Below the pieces are notes generated by a model. That model saw only the letters and a program-made list of their open reading frames with translations, did no database searches and was not told the DNA's origin. From the NCBI GenBank assembly GCA_038254365.1, contig JBBSGI010000010.1, forward strand, positions 1-62,630: 62,630 bases of DNA. The letters run 5' to 3'. A program made the translations under genes and the position numbers. Shown one piece after another: positions 1 to 7,088 of this stretch. Position 1 is the first letter of the stretch, and every line of letters begins with the position of its first letter. Source of the DNA: JAWWPG01 sp038254365. Lineage in GTDB: Bacteria; Actinomycetota; Actinomycetes; Propionibacteriales; Nocardioidaceae.

Positions 1-1
1 G

Positions 2-145
2 ACGACCAAGGACCCGGAGACCCCCAACCCGACACGGCAGTCGGGCAACCGTCGTACCCCGAACGCCGACAACACACCCCAAGCCGATCAGACGGTCAAA
101 AACGAGCCGATCCCCCGGCCGCGTGAAAGGGGGAGGCTAGTCTGA
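2..145 (+). CDS. Possible 3' end of an unidentified gene (partial)
   Basis: This frame is open from the window edge to a TGA at 143-145 and has strongly G/C-biased third codon positions, unlike the other open frame here. The translated tail is hydrophilic and rich in Pro, Asn, Thr, Gln and Arg, like a disordered C-terminus. No domain is recognisable and the body of the gene lies outside the window. A -10-like TAGTCT for the next gene overlaps its end, so it may simply be leader sequence. Confidence 0.3.
   Translation, partial: TTKDPETPNPTRQSGNRRTPNADNTPQADQTVKNEPIPRPRERGRLV
138..143 (+). promoter_or_regulatory. Putative -10 box of the nitrilase-family gene
   Basis: TAGTCT fits the actinobacterial TAnnnT -10 pattern. 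It would start a transcript near 150, just upstream of the GAAGGG ribosome binding site at 174-179. Confidence 0.35.
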
Positions 146-185
146 GGTTCGCGGGAACGGTGAGTCTTTGAACGAAGGGTTGGAC

Positions 186-1034
186 ATGCGGATCAGCCTT
201 GCCCAGGTGGACTCACAGCTCGGCGACATCGACGCGAACCTCGATCGAGCAGAGTCCGCCATCGCCGACGCCATCGCCGAAGACACGGACCTGATCGTGT
301 TTCCCGAGCTACACCTCACGGGCTACTCGATCGGGGACGTCGACGTCGACGTCTCGATGCGCCCAGACGACCCGCGGATCGAGAAGCTGGGCAGGCACGC
401 CGGGCGGGCGGGGGTGTTGGCGGGCTTCGTGGAGAGCGGGATGCGTGGCCCCCACACCTACAACAGCATGGCCTATTACGAGGGTGGTCGGCTGGTTCAC
501 GTGCACCGCAAGCTATACCTGCCGGCGTACGCGCCCTTCGAGGAACGCAACCATTTCACCCCCGGACCGACGCTCCGGAGCTTTCCCGTCCAGCCCGACA
601 CGAGAATGGCGGTCCTGCTGTGCAATGACGCCTGGCAGCCTCAGCTCGCGTTCCTGGCCACCCAGGACGCCGCCCAGGTCCTGCTGGTGCCCGCCGCCAG
701 CGCTCAGAGCATGTTCCCGGACCGCTACGACTCCCACGAGTACTGGCACGACATCACCCGCTTCTACGGCCGCATGTTCCAGCTGTACGTCGTCTTCGTG
801 AACCGCGTCGGGGTCGAGGGACAGCTCCGCTTCTGGGGCGGCTCCCATGTGGTCGACCCGTGGGGCAACGTGACAGGAGAAGCCCAGCAGAACGTGGAGC
901 AGCTGCTGACTGTCGAGATCAACATGGCCGAGATCCGCCGCCGACGACGCCAGGTGCCGCTGGTCAAGGAGGCGCGGCTCGGTCTTATCCGGCGTGAGAT
1001 CGAACGCCTTCTCGAAGAGGGTGGGGACCTCTGA
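186..1034 (+). CDS. Nitrilase-superfamily carbon-nitrogen hydrolase (amidase)
   Basis: A 282-residue hydrolase of the nitrilase superfamily, which cleaves amide or nitrile C-N bonds through a Glu-Lys-Cys triad. The triad is visible: Glu41 in FPELHLTGY, Lys109 in HRKLYLP and Cys146 in LLCNDAW. The one-domain length and GYSIGD segment resemble free-standing amidases related to the glutaminase domain of NAD synthetase; the substrate is unknown. I chose ATG 186 because GAAGGG at 174-179 is spaced for it; an in-frame TTG at 168 would add six residues. The 3' end overlaps the convergent folate gene by 50 bp. Confidence 0.88.
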   Translation: MRISLAQVDSQLGDIDANLDRAESAIADAIAEDTDLIVFPELHLTGYSIGDVDVDVSMRPDDPRIEKLGRHAGRAGVLAGFVESGMRGPHTYNSMAYYEGGRLVHVHRKLYLPAYAPFEERNHFTPGPTLRSFPVQPDTRMAVLLCNDAWQPQLAFLATQDAAQVLLVPAASAQSMFPDRYDSHEYWHDITRFYGRMFQLYVVFVNRVGVEGQLRFWGGSHVVDPWGNVTGEAQQNVEQLLTVEINMAEIRRRRRQVPLVKEARLGLIRREIERLLEEGGDL

Positions 1035-3747
1035 CCTGAGGCCTGGAGCAGGTTCGCAGGAAGTTGCCGAGAATGTGGTGACCCTGCCGGGTGAGAATTG
1101 ACTCGGGATGGATCTGGATGCCCTCGAGGCGGAGCGCGCGGTGGCGTATCCCCATCAGGACACCGCTGGCTGTATGTGCAGTTGCTCGCAGCTCGGGCGG
1201 AAGGGTCTCCTCCGAGACGATGAGGGAGTGGTAGCGGGCGGCCAGAAGTGGACCGTCAAGACCGGCGAAAACGCCCGACCCGTCGTGGTGGACCAGGGAC
1301 TGCTTGCCATGCACCACCATGTCGGCCCTGACTACGCGTGCCCCGTAGACCTCCGCGATGCACTGGTGACCCAGGCAGACGCCCAGGATGGGGACCGAGG
1401 GCCCGAGGTGTTCGACGACCGCCTTGCTGGCTCCAGCCTCCGCGGGCGTTCCAGGGCCGGGGGAGATGATGATCCCCTGCAGGTACCCCTGCTCGACCGC
1501 GGTGGCTATCTCATCGACGCGGATCGCATCGCTGCGGACGACCTCCGTGTGGGCGCCTAGCTCGCGGACGTACTGGTCGAGGTTGTAGACGAATGAGTCG
1601 TAGTTGTCGATGAGCAAGAGTGTGACTCCGCCGCCAGGAGGACCGGTGTCCAGCTCGACGGGACGCGGAGGTCGCTCACGCACGGGCAGTCGTGTCTCGA
1701 GCCATGAGGTCGTCGGGCCGGGGTCCCAGGCGCCCACCCCGTCGACTGAGGAGACAGGCCGCGCTCCATCGACAGAGTTGGAGACAAAGACCTCCGTGGC
1801 GTGTGCAAGGTCGTCGAGCGTGAGGCGGTGTTGGGCGACGTCGATACCCACGCCCCTGAGCTGTTCGATCACCCGTTGCCGGGCCACCCCCGGCAGCAGC
1901 CGTCCGTCGAGTGCCGGGGTGTGCACGGCATCGTCGGTGACGACAAAGAGGTTTCCGCGTCCGGTCTCGAGGAGGGACCCGTCGGCGTCGCAGAGCAATG
2001 CGTCGCAGTCGGCTGACCAGGTGCCCGCTGCGGGCTCCACGGCATCTAGGAATCGGCGGTCGTTGTACTTGTGGGGCCCGACACCACCTCGTACGACGAC
2101 CGGAACGAGCCGCCACGCGGCAGCCGGACGCTCCGGGAGGAAGTCTGAGTCCAGGCTCGGTTCGCCGATGCCTGCAGCGTCGGGGACCACGGTGATCCGG
2201 AGACGGTGCCGCCCGCGCAGCCGAGAGGCCGTTGCCCGGACACGTGCCGATAGGGTCGCAGGCAGAGCGTAGCCATAGCAGTAGGCGACGCTCGCTGCGA
2301 GCCTGGTCACATGCCGATCGAGGTCGACGGGCCGGCCATCCACCACCAGAAGCGTCGTGAACAGCCCCGCCGACTGGTCGACCCGGGGGAGAGCCACCGC
2401 CAGAGCAGGGTTGGCTGCCTCACAACTGTGATCAGGAACCGTTGGCTCGAGTAGCTCCTCCTCCACGGCGTCAAGGCGGGCGCCGATCGCGGCGACCAGC
2501 GGAGCCGCCTTCACCAGCGTCTCCACGAGCTCGCCATCGGGAGTCGACTCGATCACGACTCCGCCCCCGGCGCCGAGCCACACCTGGTCGCCGGCGAACT
2601 CGAAGGTGCGGATGGCAACGTTCAGCTCGAGACCCGCGCAAGGGCTGACATAGCCGATCGCCCCGGTATAGGTCTCGCGCCCGGTCATCTCGACCTCATG
2701 GATCACCTCCATCGCCCGGACCTTCGGCGCACCCGTCACCGAGCCAGGCGGAAACGTCGCGCGTAGCAGGCTCGCGTCGTCCTCGTCCGGTGCCAGCTCG
2801 CCGACGACATCCGAGACCAGGTGCCAAACGCCCGTATGCTCCTCGGCCCGCGCGAGATCCTCGACCCTGACTGACCCCGGCAGGCAGACCCGACCGAGAT
2901 CGTTTCGCATCAGGTCGACGATCATCACGTTCTCTGCAGGGTTCTTGGGCGAGGCGATCAGCTCGTCGACGTCGCTGTCCAGGGCCGCGGTGCCCTTGAT
3001 CGGTGCTGTTCTCACGGTCCGCCCCTGGCGCCTCAAGAACAGCTCGGGCGAGAAGCTCGCGATCGCGCCCTGGGGGGTACGCAGAAATGCGCCATGCCGC
3101 GGTTTGAGACGCTCCAGCCCTGCGCAGAACGCATCCAGTGGATCCCCATAAAACGCTGCTTCGAAGCGTCGGCAGATGTTGGCCTGGAAGATGTCTCCGG
3201 ATACGAGGTGACGAAGCGTCGCAGTGATGGCGGCCCGGTGGCCGAGACCATCCGGGCGAGCCACGAAGTCACCGCACTGATAGGGCGCAGCCGGCTCCAC
3301 GGGCTCATCGAGCAGTTCCTGGACCAACTTGAGCTGGCAATCGACTCGCTCGGTGTTGCCTGCGTCGACCAGCGCCTCGAACCACCAGCCTTCGCAGTCC
3401 TGGACCAGGACATGGTCGTAGTAGGCGAGGCTGAACGGTGCCATCGGGATTGGCCGGTGCGGTGCCGGCGGGAGTGCCTCGACCAGGCCCCCCAGCTGGT
3501 AGCCAAACGCACCGACCCACCCCCCACCAAAGCCAGCCGAGCCGTTCACCCGCGGGAGGTCACTCACTGCCGCGAAGGGGTCTGCCTGGGTGGACAACCT
3601 TCGCGCAGGAGCGAAACCGACAATCGCCGTGGAGTCGTTCCATCCTCCCACCAACGCGAACAGCCCAGTTTGGTCGCGGAGAGCACGCACCACCTGCGAA
3701 GGTTCGAGGCACGAGTCAACGCGCCGGCGCAGAAGCGTGGGGGGCAC
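985..3747 (-). CDS. pabB: Trifunctional PabB-PabC-PabA fusion (aminodeoxychorismate synthase/lyase/glutaminase)
   Basis: One chain of about 920 residues with all three activities that turn chorismate and glutamine into p-aminobenzoate for folate. Residues about 1-430 are the chorismate-binding PabB domain, with the diagnostic PIKGT motif (Lys251), which separates it from TrpE (PIAGT). Residues about 455-685 are a class IV PLP aminodeoxychorismate lyase (PabC), likely PLP lysine Lys560 in PHKYNDR. Residues about 709-905 are the PabA glutaminase, with Cys791 in GVCLGHQ and HPE at 880-882. I chose GTG 3747 because GATAAT ends six bases upstream, a leaderless arrangement. The frame stays open to ATG 3936, but that extension is Gly/Ser-rich and would overlap the divergent gene. 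Its 3' end overlaps the nitrilase gene. Confidence 0.9.
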   Translation of the reverse strand: MPPTLLRRRVDSCLEPSQVVRALRDQTGLFALVGGWNDSTAIVGFAPARRLSTQADPFAAVSDLPRVNGSAGFGGGWVGAFGYQLGGLVEALPPAPHRPIPMAPFSLAYYDHVLVQDCEGWWFEALVDAGNTERVDCQLKLVQELLDEPVEPAAPYQCGDFVARPDGLGHRAAITATLRHLVSGDIFQANICRRFEAAFYGDPLDAFCAGLERLKPRHGAFLRTPQGAIASFSPELFLRRQGRTVRTAPIKGTAALDSDVDELIASPKNPAENVMIVDLMRNDLGRVCLPGSVRVEDLARAEEHTGVWHLVSDVVGELAPDEDDASLLRATFPPGSVTGAPKVRAMEVIHEVEMTGRETYTGAIGYVSPCAGLELNVAIRTFEFAGDQVWLGAGGGVVIESTPDGELVETLVKAAPLVAAIGARLDAVEEELLEPTVPDHSCEAANPALAVALPRVDQSAGLFTTLLVVDGRPVDLDRHVTRLAASVAYCYGYALPATLSARVRATASRLRGRHRLRITVVPDAAGIGEPSLDSDFLPERPAAAWRLVPVVVRGGVGPHKYNDRRFLDAVEPAAGTWSADCDALLCDADGSLLETGRGNLFVVTDDAVHTPALDGRLLPGVARQRVIEQLRGVGIDVAQHRLTLDDLAHATEVFVSNSVDGARPVSSVDGVGAWDPGPTTSWLETRLPVRERPPRPVELDTGPPGGGVTLLLIDNYDSFVYNLDQYVRELGAHTEVVRSDAIRVDEIATAVEQGYLQGIIISPGPGTPAEAGASKAVVEHLGPSVPILGVCLGHQCIAEVYGARVVRADMVVHGKQSLVHHDGSGVFAGLDGPLLAARYHSLIVSEETLPPELRATAHTASGVLMGIRHRALRLEGIQIHPESILTRQGHHILGNFLRTCSRPQVRGPHPLREGVRSHAG

Positions 3748-3753
3748 CGGTTC

Positions 3754-3759
3754 ATTATC
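3754..3759 (-). promoter_or_regulatory. -10 box for leaderless pab fusion gene
   Basis: GATAAT on the minus strand lies six bases before the GTG at 3747, so the transcript would begin at or next to the start codon. Confidence 0.45.
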
Positions 3760-3935
3760 GTCGACAGTCTCCAGCCGATGACTCCGCGTCCCGCTGCCGA
3801 AGGCAGGCCCGCCCCCCGACCCTACGCCGACCGCTGATGTCGCCGACACGCCGCGACCGTGCTCGACGACCTCCCTGAGGCTGTCCTGCCATACCGGTGG
3901 CGGACGATCGTCGTGACGAAGGCTCGGCTGAGGCA

Positions 3936-3941
3936 TACGCT
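3936..3941 (+). promoter_or_regulatory. -10 box for leaderless DUF3099 gene
   Basis: TACGCT ends six bases before the GTG at 3948, matching the leaderless pattern seen at many genes in this window. Confidence 0.4.
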
Positions 3942-3947
3942 CGAGGT

Positions 3948-4151
3948 GTGGATCGCCGTCAGCGGTACTTCGTGCTCATGGGTACCTGTTTGGCACTGAT
4001 CATCTCAGCCTGGTTCGTGGTCCGCCTGTACTCGACCACGGCGGCGATCCTGATGAGCATTGTGGCGATGTTCATCCCGCCGATCGCCGCGATCGTGGGC
4101 AACCGCAGTGATGACCCGGAGACACGTCGTCCACAGCGCCGTGACCGGTGA
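3948..4151 (+). CDS. DUF3099-like small membrane protein
   Basis: A 67-residue protein with two hydrophobic helices (around FVLMGTCLALIISAWFVV and AILMSIVAMFIPPIAAIV) followed by a charged Arg-rich tail. The RYF-LMGTCL start and the IPPIAAIV segment are like the actinobacterial DUF3099 family, whose function is unknown. GTG 3948 is preferred because TACGCT lies six bases upstream and there is no ribosome binding site. A longer start at GTG 3897 would add 17 hydrophilic residues. It is transcribed divergently from the pab fusion. Confidence 0.65.
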   Translation: MDRRQRYFVLMGTCLALIISAWFVVRLYSTTAAILMSIVAMFIPPIAAIVGNRSDDPETRRPQRRDR

Positions 4152-4286
4152 GCCGCCGCCAGGGGATCTTGCGAAAGCGCTTCGCAGGCTATCCGCCGTC
4201 GATAGGCTCGCGGGGCGAGCGGGTAGTCCTCTCGATCGTTCAGGGCTGCGGTCCACGAATTCGTCCTCGGGAGGAGGGAGCTGACG

Positions 4287-4511
4287 GTGAGCGACCAGTT
4301 CGACGTCGAAGTCCACGATGCGGATGCCCTCGCGGAGATCGAGGTGCTGGGCAATCTGATCGTCGCCGCCTCCGAACACGAGGACCGGGTTCCGCAGGAG
4401 CGCATTGACGAGATTCTGGGCGTCGCGCCGGCCGAGGAGCCATCCTCGTCCGACTCCGAGGTCGCTCCGGCTGAGGAGCCGTCCGATTCCGGCCCCGACA
4501 CGGCCGACTGA
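4287..4511 (+). CDS. Small acidic protein of unknown function
   Basis: A 74-residue, strongly acidic protein. The N-terminal half is probably helical (DALAEIEVLGNLIVAASE...ERIDEILG) and the C-terminal half is a low-complexity Ser/Glu/Pro tail with the segment VAPAEEPS repeated. GTG start with an excellent site, GAGGAGGGAG at 4271-4280, six bases upstream. I recognise no domain. It sits between the DUF3099 gene and the phosphate transport genes, with 71 bp before the latter. Confidence 0.7.
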   Translation: MSDQFDVEVHDADALAEIEVLGNLIVAASEHEDRVPQERIDEILGVAPAEEPSSSDSEVAPAEEPSDSGPDTAD

Positions 4512-4531
4512 CACACTTGCGCACGCTTACT

Positions 4532-4547
4532 GTTCACCCCCTAGCAT
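4532..4547 (+). promoter_or_regulatory. Candidate PHO half-site and -10 of the DUF47-pit operon
   Basis: GTTCACC at 4532-4538 matches one unit of the actinobacterial PHO box and is followed by TAGCAT at 4542-4547. The neighbouring 11-bp units are poor matches, so control by a PhoP/RegX3-type regulator is only suggested. Confidence 0.3.
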
Positions 4548-4582
4548 GGCGGTGATCTTTTCGCGCTCGACGGGAGTTTCTG

Positions 4583-5200
4583 GTGCCGCTGCGTTTCCGA
4601 CCCGTGGACAGCACGTTCTACGACCTGATCTCAGAATCGGCCCGTAACCTCGTGGGAGGCGCGGCGCTCCTGGCGGAGATGTTCTCGAGCACGTCCGATC
4701 GCAAGGAGCTGGCGAAGAAGATGCGCCAGGCCGAGCATGACTGTGACGAGACCACGCACGCCATCATCCGCCGGGTCAACACCACCTTCGTCACGCCGTT
4801 CGACCGCGAAGACATCTACCGCCTGGCCTCGGCCCTCGACGACGTCATGGACTTCATGGAGGAGGCAGTCGACCTGGTCAACCTCTACGAGATCGTGGAG
4901 CTTCCCAAGGGGCTCGCGAACCAGGTCGACGTGCTCCAGCGCTCTGCTGAGCTGACCGCAGACGCCATGCCCAGGCTGCGCACCATGCGCGACCTGGAGG
5001 AGTACTGGATCGAGATCAACCGCCTGGAGAACGAGGGCGACAAGTCGTACCGCCGCATCCTTGCCAAGTTGTTCAGCGGCGCGTACGACGCGCTCACCGT
5101 GTTGAAGTTGAAGGACGTTGTCGACGCTCTCGAGGCGGCGATCGACGCCTTCGAGACCGTCGCCAACATCGTCGAGCAGATCGCGGTCAAGGAGTCCTGA
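4583..5200 (+). CDS. DUF47 (PhoU-like) Pit accessory protein
   Basis: A 205-residue all-helical protein of the DUF47/UPF0111 family, distantly related to PhoU and typically encoded beside Pit phosphate transporters, whose activity it is thought to modulate from the cytoplasm. Family features include the acidic helix DREDIYRLASALDDVMDFME, a second such segment near the C-terminus, and the ENEGDKSYRRIL region. GTG start with CGGGAG at 4571-4576. Only 4 nt separate it from the pit start, so the two are surely co-transcribed. Confidence 0.9.
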   Translation: MPLRFRPVDSTFYDLISESARNLVGGAALLAEMFSSTSDRKELAKKMRQAEHDCDETTHAIIRRVNTTFVTPFDREDIYRLASALDDVMDFMEEAVDLVNLYEIVELPKGLANQVDVLQRSAELTADAMPRLRTMRDLEEYWIEINRLENEGDKSYRRILAKLFSGAYDALTVLKLKDVVDALEAAIDAFETVANIVEQIAVKES

Positions 5201-5204
5201 CGGC

Positions 5205-6200
5205 GTGGAGTTCGGGCTCGTTCTGGGAGTCATCGTCGTCGCGTTGGCTTTCGACTACACGAACGGATTCCACGACGCCGCGAACGCCATCGCCACCTCC
5301 ATCTCTACCCGGGCGCTTACCCCTCGACTCGCGCTCACCCTCGCCGCCGTCATGAACTTCGCAGGCGCCTTCCTGGGACAGGCGGTCGCTACCACCGTCA
5401 GCGACGTCATTGACCCGCCCAACGGCAGCAGCGGATTGGTAGTCGTCATCGCCGGCCTGCTGGGAGCGATCACCTGGAACCTGACCACCTGGTACTTCGG
5501 CCTCCCGTCGTCTTCCTCGCATGCGTTGATCGGGGGCCTGGTCGGGGCCGCCCTGGCCTCGGGCACCGCGATCCACTGGAAGGCGATCGAGGACAAGGTG
5601 CTGATTCCGATGGTGGCCTCGCCGCTCGTCGGGTTCGTCGTCGCATTCCTGCTGATGCTCGCGATCATGTGGACGTTCCGGCGACGCAACCCCAGCCGGA
5701 TCAACCGTGGGTTCAAGCTCGCGCAGACACTGTCGGCGTCCGCAATGGCTCTTGGCCACGGGCTGCAGGACGCGCAGAAGACCATGGGCGTGATCTTCCT
5801 GGCGCTCGTCACCTCGAGCCACGCAACCGCGGACGAGGGGCTGCCCTGGTGGGTCATCGTCGCAGCCGCGACCGCCATCTCCCTCGGCACCTACTCCGGT
5901 GGCTGGCGGATCATGCGGACCATGGGCCGCGGCATCATTCACCTCGACCCGCCCCGAGCCTTCTCCGCCGAGGCAACGGCCGCCACGATCCTTTACATCA
6001 CCGCCTATGTCTACAAGGCCCCGGTCTCCACCACGCACATCATCACCGCTGGCGTCATGGGGGCCGGTGCGACCAGGCGGCGCTCGGCGGTGCGCTGGGG
6101 GGTCGCCCGGACCATCGTGACGGCATGGGTGATGACCTTCCCGGCAGCCGGAGCCGTCTCCGCGGTCGTCTACCTGGTCCTCAAGGTCTTCCTGCCGTAA
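5205..6200 (+). CDS. pit: Low-affinity inorganic phosphate transporter (Pit family)
   Basis: A 331-residue polytopic membrane protein of the PiT family, importing phosphate with protons or as a metal-phosphate. The family signature occurs twice: FDYTNGFHDAANAIATSIST at the N-terminus and a second, inverted-repeat half with ALGHGLQDAQKTMGV. About ten hydrophobic segments are visible. GTG 5205 is preferred: GGAG at 5191-5194 precedes it and homology begins here. Upstream in-frame codons lie inside the DUF47 gene. It converges on mutT1. Confidence 0.93.
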   Translation: MEFGLVLGVIVVALAFDYTNGFHDAANAIATSISTRALTPRLALTLAAVMNFAGAFLGQAVATTVSDVIDPPNGSSGLVVVIAGLLGAITWNLTTWYFGLPSSSSHALIGGLVGAALASGTAIHWKAIEDKVLIPMVASPLVGFVVAFLLMLAIMWTFRRRNPSRINRGFKLAQTLSASAMALGHGLQDAQKTMGVIFLALVTSSHATADEGLPWWVIVAAATAISLGTYSGGWRIMRTMGRGIIHLDPPRAFSAEATAATILYITAYVYKAPVSTTHIITAGVMGAGATRRRSAVRWGVARTIVTAWVMTFPAAGAVSAVVYLVLKVFLP

Positions 6201-6226
6201 CCCCCGCGGCGTTGCGCCCACGGCCT

Positions 6227-6240
6227 CCCGCAATCGCGGG
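6227..6240. terminator. Small hairpin between convergent pit and mutT1
   Basis: CCCGC at 6227-6231 pairs with GCGGG at 6236-6240 across a four-base loop. It is followed by a run of 13 G (6238-6250) that ends exactly at the mutT1 stop codon. A weak bidirectional terminator is plausible. Confidence 0.35.
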
Positions 6241-6250
6241 GGGGGGGGGG

Positions 6251-7084
6251 CTACTCGGGCTTCTCGACGGAGCGGACCTCACCGCCAGACCGGTGGATCA
6301 CGATCATGCCGCCGGGGTCCAGCGCGGTCTCACCGATTCCGAGCGCTGCGCACAGGCTGGGCAGCACCGGGCGGTGGGTGCAGATCGCCATCCGCTTCTC
6401 ACTCGCCAGTGCGGTCGCCGCGACGCCGGCCAGGCTCTGCTCGGTGGCTCGCTCCTCCGAGACACCCGGATCCAGCCGCACCTTGACGTGGTGGCGGTTC
6501 ACGAATGGCAACATCGTCTCCACGCACCGGAGGGCGTCGCTGGTGACGATCCGGGTGACGGCGTAGGCGGCGAGCACCGACGAGAGCCGCTCCGCCGTAC
6601 GGCGACCTTCCGCTGCCAACGGTCGCTCCGCGTCGTCGCCCTTCCACGTCTTGCGCTTGCGCGCCTCGGCGTGGCGCACAACGAGCAGCACTGACGAGTC
6701 GAACGCCGAGAGGGTCAGCTCGCCCAGCAGCTCGACGTCTCGGCGGTAGCTGAGCGTTGCCCGGGCGTTCGGCTGGTAGCGGGCGATGTCCGCCTTGCGC
6801 GGCGGCTGCGCGCACCAGTAGGACACGACCTTGGGCTGGCCGGTCGAGAGGGTGTAGTGGTCGTCCCGGAGCCGCGGCCCGAGCCGCACCCGCAGCCCGG
6901 TCTCCTCCTCGACCTCGCGGGCCGCTGCCACGATCGGCGGCTCGTCAGCATCGAGCTTGCCCTTGGGGAACGCCCAGTCCTGCCACCGTGGGCGGTGCAC
7001 AACCAGCACTTCGGGCTCGTCACTGCCATAGCGCCATACGACGCACCCTGCGGCGCGGACCAGCCCGCTCGTCGAGGCCGCCAT
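6251..7084 (-). CDS. mutT1: MutT1-like NUDIX hydrolase fused to a SixA-type histidine phosphatase
   Basis: A 277-residue two-domain protein. Residues about 8-135 are a NUDIX domain with the full box (GKLDADEPP...REVEEETGL), which would hydrolyse oxidised nucleotides or diadenosine polyphosphates. Residues about 140-277 are a histidine phosphatase domain starting with VVRHAEARKRK, with the second histidine in ICTHRPVLP. The combination and position just downstream of ppk match mycobacterial MutT1. The start codon is four bases after the ppk stop, so the two genes form an operon. The stop codon abuts a 13-G tract. Confidence 0.9.
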   Translation of the reverse strand: MAASTSGLVRAAGCVVWRYGSDEPEVLVVHRPRWQDWAFPKGKLDADEPPIVAAAREVEEETGLRVRLGPRLRDDHYTLSTGQPKVVSYWCAQPPRKADIARYQPNARATLSYRRDVELLGELTLSAFDSSVLLVVRHAEARKRKTWKGDDAERPLAAEGRRTAERLSSVLAAYAVTRIVTSDALRCVETMLPFVNRHHVKVRLDPGVSEERATEQSLAGVAATALASEKRMAICTHRPVLPSLCAALGIGETALDPGGMIVIHRSGGEVRSVEKPE

Positions 7085-7088
7085 CGCC

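Noticed and set aside
3748..3936. N-terminal extension of the pab fusion to ATG 3936
   Set aside because: Gly/Ser-rich sequence, no ribosome binding site, overlaps the divergent gene and its promoter.
4148..4408. 86-codon ORF starting in the DUF3099 stop
   Set aside because: Arg/Pro-rich, and its second half overlaps the better supported acidic protein with a strong ribosome binding site.
5187..6233. Long minus-strand ORF opposite pit
   Set aside because: Composition is Arg/Gly/Asp-rich shadow coding; the plus strand encodes an unmistakable transporter.
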